Both the position numbers and the translations under genes were made by a program. The notes under the pieces are model-generated. The model searched no databases. It was not told the origin of the DNA and was given only the letters and a program-made list of their open reading frames with translations. From Geobacter sp. UBA4074 (lineage in GTDB: Bacteria; Desulfobacterota; Desulfuromonadia; Geobacterales; Pseudopelobacteraceae), in NCBI GenBank assembly GCA_002383415.1, contig DFYU01000141.1, positions 1 to 33,118 on the forward strand: a stretch of 33,118 bases of DNA. The letters run 5' to 3'. Of this stretch, positions 23,132 to 30,223 are shown piece by piece. Position 1 is the stretch's first letter. The number at the start of each line of letters is the position of its first letter.

Positions 23132-23318
23132 TGTTTGGCGTCCCTTTTAACAAACTTACTCTTTTGCTGTAATCATGGGGGCATGGCGTATGGCCATCCG
23201 GGTACAATTCATATCCTCGTCCAAAATCTTGCAATCGACGTCCGCGTTTTTTATGTGGTCCGGGTGCAGGGGGGCTGCAGATGATCGAGCTGCAAGACAC
23301 CTGGCGGCCCAGTCCTCG

Positions 23319-23732
23319 TTATTTCAGCTTGCTGTATGCGCCTTGATCAACCGGTTCGAGCCATTCGTTTGACTTGTTTTCACCAGGCACTTCAACGGAG
23401 ATGTGCACAAACCAACTATCTTTTGCTGCCCCGTGCCAGTGTTTGACGCCCGCAGGAATATGGACGACATCTCCTGCATGCAACTCCTGCGCGTCTTTGC
23501 CCTCCTCCTGATACCAGCCACGTCCGCCGGTCACCAAGAGGATTTGGCCACCCCCCTTATCCGCTTTGTGGATATGCCAATTGTTGATGCAGCCCGGTTC
23601 GAAGGTGACGTTTCCCATAACGACTCCTTCGAGACTCAACATATTAAGGTAGCTGGTGCCGGTGAAGAATTTGCCGTAAGGATTGAGTTCTCCCCGGTCA
23701 AAAATCACACTATTTTTCAGATCCTCTATCAT
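23319..23732 (-). CDS. Cupin domain-containing protein (cytosolic)
   Basis: 137-residue single-domain cupin without signal peptide. The first motif is WHIHKADKGGGQILLVTGGRGWYQ (ligand His pair and Gln) and the second is GDVVHIPAGVKHWHGA, giving a typical metal site. Such proteins often cluster with carboxymuconolactone-decarboxylase-like proteins, flavodoxins and YqhD-type dehydrogenases, all present nearby. The reaction is unknown. It lies 58 bp downstream of the dehydrogenase gene and is probably in its operon; an AGGGGAT site precedes the ATG. A second, exported cupin is at 26946. Confidence 0.88.
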   Translation of the reverse strand: MIEDLKNSVIFDRGELNPYGKFFTGTSYLNMLSLEGVVMGNVTFEPGCINNWHIHKADKGGGQILLVTGGRGWYQEEGKDAQELHAGDVVHIPAGVKHWHGAAKDSWFVHISVEVPGENKSNEWLEPVDQGAYSKLK

Positions 23733-23790
23733 TTCAATATCCCCTACATATCCTTATTTCAATGCCTTGATAAAAAATGATGTCAATTTG

Positions 23791-24942
23791 TTACTTTACG
23801 GCCAGCTTGAGAACTTCAGCAATCCTCTGCTGAGGATAGAGCTGATCCATACCCCAAAGCTTCGCAATGCCAAATGCATTCTCAGCAATGGGGCCAACGG
23901 CGTCTGCAGAAAGACCTGCTTGTGCAAAGGTCACCGGTGCCCCAATAACGCTAAACCATTTGGTAAGCTTTTCAATCCCTGCATCGGCATCGGATTCACC
24001 AAACATCTTCTCTGCAAAGCGCTCAAAGCGTTCCGGCATCTCGCCTTTGATCGATTTCATCCAGGCAGGAAGGACAACGGCGAGTCCGGCACCGTGAGGC
24101 ACGTTGTAAAGTCCACCCATGGCATGCTCGATCATGTGGGTATCAAAAGAGTTGCCTGCAACACCGACGAAGGTATTGCCGTTCAGGGCCATCGTCGAGG
24201 CCCAGGCAAATTCTCCTCGCGCGTCATAATCGTCCGGGTTCTTCATCAGCACATCGGTGGTGCGCATCACGGTTGCGAGGATGTTTTCGATCAGGGCGGC
24301 AGTAAATTCCGGGAACACCTTGGCAGTGAAATAGAGGTCAAGACAGTGGGCAAAGATATCGACAGCGGAATAGGCCAGATAGTCGGGCGTAACAGTGGCC
24401 ATCAGCTCCGGGTTGATGACGGACACCTTTGGGTAGAGTGCCGGCCCACCGAGGTTGTATTTCTGCTGCGTTTCCTCGTTGGTCACCACGCCATAGGGAT
24501 TCATTTCACTACCGGTGGCAGCTAACGTCATGATGGTGAAAACGGGGATGGCGTCTTTGACAATGGCCTTGCCCACAAAAAAGTCCCAGACATCGCCGTC
24601 ATACTTGGCGCCAGCAGCAATGGCCTTGGCAGAATCGGCAACCGAGCCGCCACCAACGGCCACAATCCCTTGCAGGTTGTGCTCCTTGACGAGCTTGACA
24701 GCATCCCGCACCAAGCTGATAACCGGGTTGCTGACGACACCCCCCAGCGCTTTGAAGCTGATGGCTTGCCCTTCAAGAGACGTAGTGACGCGACCAAACA
24801 GTCCATCCTTCTTGATCCGCTCTGAACCATACAGAACCAGAACATTACCGACGCCGAAGCTCTTGACGTATTCTCCAATATTAGATTCTTTGCCCTTGCC
24901 AAATTCGATTCTGGTGGGGTTGTAAAATGTAAAATTCTGCAT
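23791..24942 (-). CDS. Iron-containing alcohol dehydrogenase, YqhD/BDH-like
   Basis: Cytosolic NAD(P)H-dependent reductase that turns aldehydes into alcohols. The 383-residue protein matches E. coli YqhD in length. It has the nucleotide-binding GGGS (97–100) and metal ligands equivalent to those of YqhD: D195 and H199 (AVDIFAHCLD), H269 (DTHMIEH) and H283 (VPHGAGLA). ATG 24942 has AAGGAG 7–8 bases upstream; the frame runs further upstream without similarity. An AraC-family gene lies upstream on the same strand, as yqhC lies beside yqhD in E. coli. Putative operator elements are in the gap, and a cupin gene follows. Aldehyde detoxification is the likely role, by analogy. Confidence 0.92.
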   Translation of the reverse strand: MQNFTFYNPTRIEFGKGKESNIGEYVKSFGVGNVLVLYGSERIKKDGLFGRVTTSLEGQAISFKALGGVVSNPVISLVRDAVKLVKEHNLQGIVAVGGGSVADSAKAIAAGAKYDGDVWDFFVGKAIVKDAIPVFTIMTLAATGSEMNPYGVVTNEETQQKYNLGGPALYPKVSVINPELMATVTPDYLAYSAVDIFAHCLDLYFTAKVFPEFTAALIENILATVMRTTDVLMKNPDDYDARGEFAWASTMALNGNTFVGVAGNSFDTHMIEHAMGGLYNVPHGAGLAVVLPAWMKSIKGEMPERFERFAEKMFGESDADAGIEKLTKWFSVIGAPVTFAQAGLSADAVGPIAENAFGIAKLWGMDQLYPQQRIAEVLKLAVK

Positions 24943-24991
24943 TTCTTGTCTCCTTTTAAACATATTGATTATTAGCTTATGATTGAATCTT

Positions 24992-25040
24992 AGGCATTTA
25001 CAGGCAATTGTTAAATACACAGAACTGCAAGAATGTTGCA
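24992..25040 (-). promoter_or_regulatory. Putative AraC-type operator upstream of the alcohol dehydrogenase
   Basis: Plus-strand view: AGGCA at 24992–24996 and AGGCAA at 25002–25007 form a direct repeat with a 10-bp period. TGCAA-GAATG-TTGCA at 25026–25040 is a perfect inverted repeat. The same AGGCAA and TGCAA/TTGCA elements occur at 26162–26205, in front of the flavodoxin gene. Confidence 0.4.
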
Positions 25041-25091
25041 CGATCCTACAAAAATGTAATTTTGGCCGCATTTTTCTGGGAGGTTAATCGG

Positions 25092-25127
25092 CAGAAAAAG
25101 GGCCGGTTCAAGCATGAACTGGCCCTT
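25092..25127 (-). terminator. Terminator downstream of the AraC-family gene
   Basis: On minus, AAGGGCCAGTTCA and its partner TGAACCGGCCCTT (25098–25127, one G·U pair) are followed by TTTTT. It separates the regulator from the dehydrogenase operon. Confidence 0.75.
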
Positions 25128-25171
25128 AACTAGGTGGTGAGGACAACTGAAGCTGGAGAGACCTGTAGGTT

Positions 25172-26116
25172 CTAGTTAGGTTTGCCAACTTCTGTTTGAC
25201 GCAATTTTGACACATCGCGTAAAGGTGGCGCGCCAAATAGTCTACTGTATTCGCGGCTGAATTGTGACGAACTTTCATACCCAACCTGGAACGCCGCCCT
25301 GGTGGCATCTAGATCCTCGGCCAACATGAGGCGCCTGGCCTCTTGAAGGCGGAGGTGCTTCTGGAATTGAAGTGGGCTGAATGATGTCAATGATCTGAAA
25401 TGGCTATGGAAACTTGAGGGGCTCATATTTGCCATTGCGGCAAGATCTTCTATCTTCAATTGCTGTGCATAGTTACTCTTCAGCCAACCGATAGCGCGAG
25501 CCACTTGATTGCTTCGGCTTCCTGCCGATGCTATTTGGCGCAATTTGCCTCCCTGTTCGCCGATCAGGAGGCGATACAGTATTTCCCTGTGAAGCATAGG
25601 GGCAAGGATTGGAATGTCCGCAGGACTGTCAAGTAAGGCGACCAGTTTTTGAAATGCACTCAGGAGGGGCAGGGTGACCTCGCCGGTCGCCATGCCACGA
25701 TCTACTCCCTTCGTGCGTGGTGATGGTAAATTGCTGTCAATCATGAGTTGCGACAGTTCTTTCATGTCAAATCTCAAGACCAGACCTAGATAGGGTTCAT
25801 CGTGACTGGCTGACGTGACTTGATATGTTGATGGTATGTGTATCGATGAAAGCAGATAGTTGTGGGCGTCATAGTCAAAGGCCTTATCTTCGAGGTGTAT
25901 CCTCTTCGCCCCTTGGGCAATCAAACAGATGCTTGGCTCGGTCAATCCAATGCTCGGCTCGGTTGGGGTCTCGTGGCGAAGCAAGATGAGCCCAGGTATT
26001 GCCCCCTGGTACTGATTGCAATTTGAAGTCCATCGAGCAATGCTCGACGCCAGCGCCCTTTGCACGTCCTCCCACTTGATGATGTCTAGAATATCTATAT
26101 TTTCTAATGTTTTCAT
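25172..26116 (-). CDS. AraC family transcriptional regulator (AraC_N type)
   Basis: 314-residue regulator. Residues about 30–190 match the AraC_N ligand domain (PF06719 type): EPSICLIAQGAKRIHL, YDAHNYLLSSIHIPSTYQV, LRFDMKELSQLM and HREILYRLLIGEQG. Residues about 210–305 form the two helix-turn-helix motifs, with IEDLAAMANMSPSSFHSHFR and a FQVGYESSSQFSREYSRLFG segment. This layout is that of E. coli YqhC, an aldehyde-responsive activator of yqhD. The dehydrogenase gene downstream is YqhD-like and a flavodoxin gene is divergent. ATG 26116 has AGGGA upstream; 26131 is an alternative. It probably controls both flanking transcripts. Confidence 0.9.
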   Translation of the reverse strand: MKTLENIDILDIIKWEDVQRALASSIARWTSNCNQYQGAIPGLILLRHETPTEPSIGLTEPSICLIAQGAKRIHLEDKAFDYDAHNYLLSSIHIPSTYQVTSASHDEPYLGLVLRFDMKELSQLMIDSNLPSPRTKGVDRGMATGEVTLPLLSAFQKLVALLDSPADIPILAPMLHREILYRLLIGEQGGKLRQIASAGSRSNQVARAIGWLKSNYAQQLKIEDLAAMANMSPSSFHSHFRSLTSFSPLQFQKHLRLQEARRLMLAEDLDATRAAFQVGYESSSQFSREYSRLFGAPPLRDVSKLRQTEVGKPN

Positions 26117-26161
26117 TGTCTTTCCCTGCATTGTTTTTTGTTTCAGCCTAACACCAAATCT

Positions 26162-26205
26162 TTGCCTGAAAAAGTGCAATGTTCAGTAATTGCAGAAATA
26201 GGCAA
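26162..26205. promoter_or_regulatory. Dyad-symmetric operator between the AraC and flavodoxin genes
   Basis: TTGCCT (26162–26167) and TGCAAT (26175–26180) are mirrored by ATTGCA (26189–26194) and AGGCAA (26200–26205). Spacers between half-elements are 7 and 5 bp. The region upstream of the dehydrogenase carries the same elements. Confidence 0.45.
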
Positions 26206-26352
26206 TAAAATAATAGGAATGGTCTATTGCTGGCGCATTCGTGTGGATAAGATTGAATACAATGGGAAGCGGGAGAGGAAAATATCCAGAAAGCTGTCAC
26301 GCTGATCCAAGAACAAGAAGCATGCAGTTGCGAATAAGAAGAGGTGACCGTC

Positions 26353-26859
26353 ATGAGTGCTAAAAACCAGGAGTTGCAAAGCGCCACTACAAAAGTACTG
26401 ATCGTCTACTACTCGTATTCCGGCAATACCGGTAAAGTTGCCCATGAAATCCACAGGATCGCTGGGGGTGATCTGGTGGGAATAGATCCGGTAGAGCCAT
26501 ATCCAGGCAACTACAATGCCGTGGTTGAACAGGCGAAGAGGGAGTTGCTTACAGGCTATAAACCCAAGATTCGAGTGAGTGTTAAAAATATTACGTCTTA
26601 CGATACGGTTTTTGTGGGCTCACCCAACTGGTGGCACACTATCGCCCCGCCGGTGATCACCTTTTTGTCTGAATCTGACATGTCTGGGAAGACCATCATC
26701 CCCTTTATCACCCATGGGGGAGGTGGGCTGGGACGCAGTGCCGAGGACATAGTAGCGCTTTGCCCTCATGCAAACGTCTTGAAAAGCCTGTCTGTCTATG
26801 GGGCAGACGTGAAAGCTGCGCAGCAATGGATGGCTGCAAATTGGCCGATTCAGCAGTGA
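26353..26859 (+). CDS. Flavodoxin
   Basis: 168-residue FMN electron carrier or quinone/disulfide reductase-like protein. The FMN phosphate loop YYSYSGNTGKVA lies near residues 20–31; the later VGSPNWWHTIAPPV and ITHGGGGLGRS segments contact the flavin ring. This short form is widely called flavodoxin and commonly occurs in AraC-controlled clusters with YqhD-like dehydrogenases, cupins and cyclophilin-like proteins. GTG 26344 is the first possible start, but ATG 26353 is well spaced from AGAGGTG. It is the first plus-strand gene of the accessory block, divergent from the AraC gene. Confidence 0.92.
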   Translation: MSAKNQELQSATTKVLIVYYSYSGNTGKVAHEIHRIAGGDLVGIDPVEPYPGNYNAVVEQAKRELLTGYKPKIRVSVKNITSYDTVFVGSPNWWHTIAPPVITFLSESDMSGKTIIPFITHGGGGLGRSAEDIVALCPHANVLKSLSVYGADVKAAQQWMAANWPIQQ

Positions 26860-26945
26860 TCGCTGCTTTGTTTCTCTTTTGTAAGCACGGCTACATACAG
26901 AGTTAAAATTCAATATATGGACCAACCACATTTAAAGGAGGTCAA

Positions 26946-27440
26946 ATGAGGCTTTCAGTAATCTTTTTATCTCTTTACCTACTTATTTCGACGTTTGCCT
27001 ATGTAGGTCAGGCATTCGCCGCCGAAAAAAAAGACCCGACTCAGGAAATCTATCCTGCTGAGTCACACAAGTTTTTCAAAGGTCCAGAAGACTGGTTTAC
27101 CGGTGATGTTATGGTCGAGATAGTATTCCCAGCCAACAATACTGCCCGCTATGGAGGGGCATATGTCACATTCCAACCCGGCGCCAGAACCGCATGGCAC
27201 CTGCATCCAGCCGGACAACACATGATAGTGACTGCCGGTGTCGGCCTGACCGGGACACGGGACGGAAAAATCGTTACAATCAAGGCTGGAGACGCCGTCT
27301 GGTGTCCGCCTGACATCGATCACTGGCATGGTGCTACCCCCGATGCTCCCATGACGCACCTTGTCCTCACAGGTGTCCTTGATGGCAAGAATGTCATCTG
27401 GAAGGAAAAGGTCACCGTGAGCAGTATCTCTAGGAAATAA
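26946..27440 (+). CDS. Exported cupin domain-containing protein
   Basis: 164-residue cupin with a Sec signal peptide (residues 1–25, ending AFA), so probably periplasmic. The first cupin motif is TAWHLHPAGQHMIVTAGVG and the second GDAVWCPPDIDHWHGA, giving His/Gln-type metal ligands. An AAGGAGGT site lies close to ATG 26946. It is 10 bp ahead of an exported carboxymuconolactone-decarboxylase-like gene, and the two families are often adjacent or fused, which suggests one pathway. Substrate unknown. Confidence 0.9.
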   Translation: MRLSVIFLSLYLLISTFAYVGQAFAAEKKDPTQEIYPAESHKFFKGPEDWFTGDVMVEIVFPANNTARYGGAYVTFQPGARTAWHLHPAGQHMIVTAGVGLTGTRDGKIVTIKAGDAVWCPPDIDHWHGATPDAPMTHLVLTGVLDGKNVIWKEKVTVSSISRK

Positions 27441-27450
27441 GGGGGGCCAG

Positions 27451-28197
27451 ATGAGATTCGCCGTCATCTCGTTGTTGCTCTTGCTGGTACTGCTGGTTCC
27501 CGTCTGGGCTATGACAGCGGAAGGAGTCACTATGAAAGCACAGCCTGTATTAAATCAAAAGCAGGAAAGCATCATCACCATTGCAGCCTTTACCGCCAAC
27601 GGCGATATGGACAAGCTGCAATCAGCACTCAACGAAGGCCTCGATGCAGGCCTGACCGTCAATGAAATCAAAGAGATCCTGGTACAAATGTATGCCTATG
27701 CCGGTTTTCCGCGCAGCCTTAATGGTCTTGGTACCTTTATGTCTGTCATGGATAAACGAAAGGCCAAGGGCATCAAGGATGTCATGGGGAAGGACGCCAG
27801 CCTGATTCCCGTAAACTTGAACAAGGATGATTATGGGGCCAAGGTTCGTGCACAACTTGGCGGACTGGATAAGGTTCCTCCTCCAGCCAAATGGCAGGAG
27901 TTTTCGCCGGTAATCGATAAGTTCCTGAAGGAACATCTATTTGCGGATATCTTTGCCCGTGATGTGCTGACGTTTCAGGAAAGGGAACTGGCGACAATCG
28001 CTGCGCTGGCAAGCATGCCCGGATTGGATGGCCCGCTCACGTTCCATCTCGGTGCAGCCATGAACACAGGGCTTACTGAAAACCAGATGAAAGCTTTTGT
28101 TTCGGTCATCAAAAACAGGGTCGGCAACAAAGAAGGTAACGGTGTGGGTAAACTCCTGGGAGGGGTTCTGGCCAAACGGCCTGGAAAACAACTGTGA
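27451..28197 (+). CDS. Exported carboxymuconolactone decarboxylase (AhpD-like) family protein
   Basis: 248-residue protein with an N-terminal signal peptide (about 1–20, WA end) and two CMD-type helical repeats: LNEGLDAGLTVNEIKEILVQMYAYAGFP (about 52–79) and LGAAMNTGLTENQMKAFV later, with FQERELATIAALASM between. The AhpD CxxC redox pair is absent, so a thiol peroxidase-partner role is unlikely; a hydrolase or decarboxylase role remains open. It sits in an apparent operon after the exported cupin, with GGGGGG as ribosome site. Confidence 0.88.
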   Translation: MRFAVISLLLLLVLLVPVWAMTAEGVTMKAQPVLNQKQESIITIAAFTANGDMDKLQSALNEGLDAGLTVNEIKEILVQMYAYAGFPRSLNGLGTFMSVMDKRKAKGIKDVMGKDASLIPVNLNKDDYGAKVRAQLGGLDKVPPPAKWQEFSPVIDKFLKEHLFADIFARDVLTFQERELATIAALASMPGLDGPLTFHLGAAMNTGLTENQMKAFVSVIKNRVGNKEGNGVGKLLGGVLAKRPGKQL

Positions 28198-28217
28198 GCG
28201 GCGTTGAGAGGCATCTG

Positions 28218-28643
28218 ATGAAGAAGGCAAGACTCTTGTCCCTGGCCATACTCATGACTTTGACCACTTCAGCATATGGTGGAGATAAAAACATTATGAA
28301 AATAAGGATTACAGCCGGAAAAACAGTTATGACTGCAACGATGCTCGACAATGCAACCAGCCGCGACTTTTTGTCGATGATGCCAATGATCTTGACGATT
28401 AGAGATTATGCCGGGACAGAAAAGGTCAGTGATCTGCCCCGTAAGCTGTCAACACAAGGGGCGCCTTCTGGGAGCAAGCCTTCTGTAGGAGACATCACCC
28501 TATATGCCCCGTGGGGAAACCTGACCATCTTTTATAAGGATTTTGTATATGCCAGTGGCCTGATCATCCTCGGAAAGATTGATTCCGGGATTGATAAACT
28601 TTCGCAGCTGAGCGGCATTGTTACTTTTGAACGAGTTGATTAG
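28218..28643 (+). CDS. Exported cyclophilin-like fold protein
   Basis: 141-residue protein with a signal peptide (about 1–21, SAYG end) and a cyclophilin-like domain: MKIRITAGKTVMTATMLDNATSRDFLSMMP, then DLPRKLST, VGDITLYAPWGNLTIFYKDF and GLIILGKI. This family is seen next to flavodoxin and AraC genes in many bacteria; peptidyl-prolyl isomerase activity is not shown. ATG 28218 is preferred because it gives a clean signal peptide; GTG 28194 overlaps the previous stop. It follows the CMD-like gene closely and precedes the hydrolase gene. Confidence 0.85.
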   Translation: MKKARLLSLAILMTLTTSAYGGDKNIMKIRITAGKTVMTATMLDNATSRDFLSMMPMILTIRDYAGTEKVSDLPRKLSTQGAPSGSKPSVGDITLYAPWGNLTIFYKDFVYASGLIILGKIDSGIDKLSQLSGIVTFERVD

Positions 28644-28661
28644 CTACTAGACGAACAACGA

Positions 28662-29777
28662 ATGGCTCATACGATGAAAAGAGGTTTGAAATACATGGTT
28701 GTCAGCTTGCTTGTATTGGTGTGTGGCCTCGTCATTAGTGCCTATGTTTTGCTGAACCACCCGAAGTTCGGCCAAGCTCCGAACGGTGCCAGATGTGAAG
28801 CCATCAAAAAGTCGCCAAATTATGTCAATGGAGAGTTCCGTAACCTTATCGACACGCCAAAGTTCACCAAGGACGTCAGTACATTTTCCATCATCTTGCA
28901 CCACCTGCTGAACCCCGCTGAGCGACTGGTACCCGATCGCCCCATCACAACGGTAAAAACCGACCTGAAGAATCTGGACCGCACGCGTGACTTGGTTGTC
29001 TGGCTTGGACATTCCTCTTTTTATATTCAGCTTGGCGGCAAAAGAATTTTACTCGATCCTGTCTTCAGTGATTATGCTGCACCGCTCCCGTTCCTCAACA
29101 AGGCCTTTTCCGGAACAAACATCTATACTGCTGAGGATATGCCCGAAATCGATTACCTACTGATTTCCCATGAGCACTGGGATCACCTTGACTATCCCTC
29201 TGCTGAGTCACTGAAGGGCAAGGTTAACCGTGTTATCTGTCCACTCGGGATTGGGACCTATTTTGAATCGTGGGGATATGATGCGAGTAAAGTCTCTGAA
29301 GGAGACTGGTACGATCAGTTCGAGTTTGGAGAAGGAATCAAAATCCACCTGTTACCCGCACGGCACTACTCTAATCGGCTACTGAAGCAGAACCAGTCTC
29401 TATGGGCGGGATTCGCCTTGGAAACTGCCACACGTCGTCTCTTCTTTAGCGGGGACAGCGGATACGGGCCGCACTTTGCCGAAATCGGTTGCAAGTTCGG
29501 CAGCTTTGATTTCGCAGCACTTGACTGCGGACAGTATGACGAGCGCTGGGCCTATATTCATATGAATCCCGAAGAGGCCGTATTGGCGGCAAAAGATCTG
29601 CACGCCGCCGCACTGCTTCCATCACATGTTGGTAGGTTCACCATCGCTCGCCACGCTTGGGACGAACCCTTCAGAAGGATTGCTTCAGCAAGCAAAGGCG
29701 AGAGTATTAAGTTGTTAACGCCAGTCATCGGTGAGCTAGTGCAGCTAGAAAATAAGCCTCAGGTATACTCTCCGTAG
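28662..29777 (+). CDS. Membrane-anchored MBL-fold metallo-hydrolase (UlaG/NAPE-PLD-like)
   Basis: 371-residue protein with an N-terminal membrane helix (about 11–31) and a metallo-beta-lactamase domain. WLGHSSFYIQLGGKRILLDPVF (about 114–135) opens the fold; the metal motif HEHWDH is at 170–175 (H170, H172, D174, H175). GDSGYGPHF and a later SHVGRF supply further ligands. The layout resembles UlaG-like and NAPE-PLD-like enzymes, which hydrolyse phosphoesters or lactones; substrate unknown. It ends the plus-strand accessory run. No strong ribosome site is seen before ATG 28662; ATG 28674 is an alternative. Confidence 0.87.
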   Translation: MAHTMKRGLKYMVVSLLVLVCGLVISAYVLLNHPKFGQAPNGARCEAIKKSPNYVNGEFRNLIDTPKFTKDVSTFSIILHHLLNPAERLVPDRPITTVKTDLKNLDRTRDLVVWLGHSSFYIQLGGKRILLDPVFSDYAAPLPFLNKAFSGTNIYTAEDMPEIDYLLISHEHWDHLDYPSAESLKGKVNRVICPLGIGTYFESWGYDASKVSEGDWYDQFEFGEGIKIHLLPARHYSNRLLKQNQSLWAGFALETATRRLFFSGDSGYGPHFAEIGCKFGSFDFAALDCGQYDERWAYIHMNPEEAVLAAKDLHAAALLPSHVGRFTIARHAWDEPFRRIASASKGESIKLLTPVIGELVQLENKPQVYSP

Positions 29778-29984
29778 TGGGTGGGGGGGTACAACTCCAG
29801 TCAACTGTTTTGACAGGGCAATCATTGCAGCAGAATTATGGTCAACATGCAAGAACACTGGTCACATCTTGTGAGGTGCGCTGGTCATTTCCTTCCGTAA
29901 TATGCAGGTATATAGCCACGTTGCCTGGTCGGGTTTACATGTCGGCGTCAGTAAACACTGTAGTACTGAGGAATGCATAAAAGA

Positions 29985-30012
29985 AAAAGCCCCTAATTTA
30001 TTAGGGGCTTTT
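29985..30012. terminator. Terminator shared by the hydrolase gene and tRNA-Leu
   Basis: AAAAGCCCCTAA (29985–29996) and TTAGGGGCTTTT (30001–30012) form a perfect 12-bp stem with a 4-base loop. On minus it is followed by further T-rich sequence, so it best fits the end of the tRNA transcript. Apart from it, I see nothing supported in 29778–30044. Confidence 0.8.
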
Positions 30013-30044
30013 GGCTTGCGCTAAGACAGCGCTGAACTTGCTTA

Positions 30045-30130
30045 TGGTACCGGAGGCCGGACTCGAACCGGCATGTCCTTGCGAACGGCAGATTTTGAGT
30101 CTGCTGTGTCTACCATTTCACCACTCCGGC
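30045..30130 (-). tRNA. tRNA-Leu (anticodon CAA)
   Basis: 86-nt gene reading 5' from 30130. The acceptor GCCGGAG pairs with CTCCGGT (one G·U), followed by A and encoded CCA at 30045–30047. The anticodon stem GCAGA/TCTGC encloses CTCAAAA, giving anticodon CAA, which reads UUG leucine codons. A long variable arm and the T-loop GGTTCGAGTCC are present, as expected for a class II tRNA. It is antisense to and directly upstream of recG. Confidence 0.95.
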
Positions 30131-30185
30131 AAGGGATCGACACTATACCCGCAACACTGGCGGGGCGTCAAGAGGAAAGGCCGGG

Positions 30186-30214
30186 CTGACTTTCTGATGA
30201 GCGTAGTGTATAAA
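30186..30214 (+). promoter_or_regulatory. Putative recG promoter
   Basis: CTGACT (30186–30191), 17-bp spacer, TATAAA (30209–30214). The transcript would start at about 30221, right at the chosen ATG 30224, implying a leaderless or near-leaderless message. This agrees with the lack of a ribosome site there. Confidence 0.35.
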
Positions 30215-30223
30215 ACGCTGAAC

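Noticed and set aside
29778..30044. Small genes or repeats in the gap after the MBL hydrolase
   Set aside because: The 67-codon open frame there has no ribosome site or recognisable features; only the terminator is supported.
30011..30223. Longer N-terminus for RecG starting at 30011
   Set aside because: It would run through the antisense tRNA-Leu and the predicted promoter, and the residues have no family similarity.
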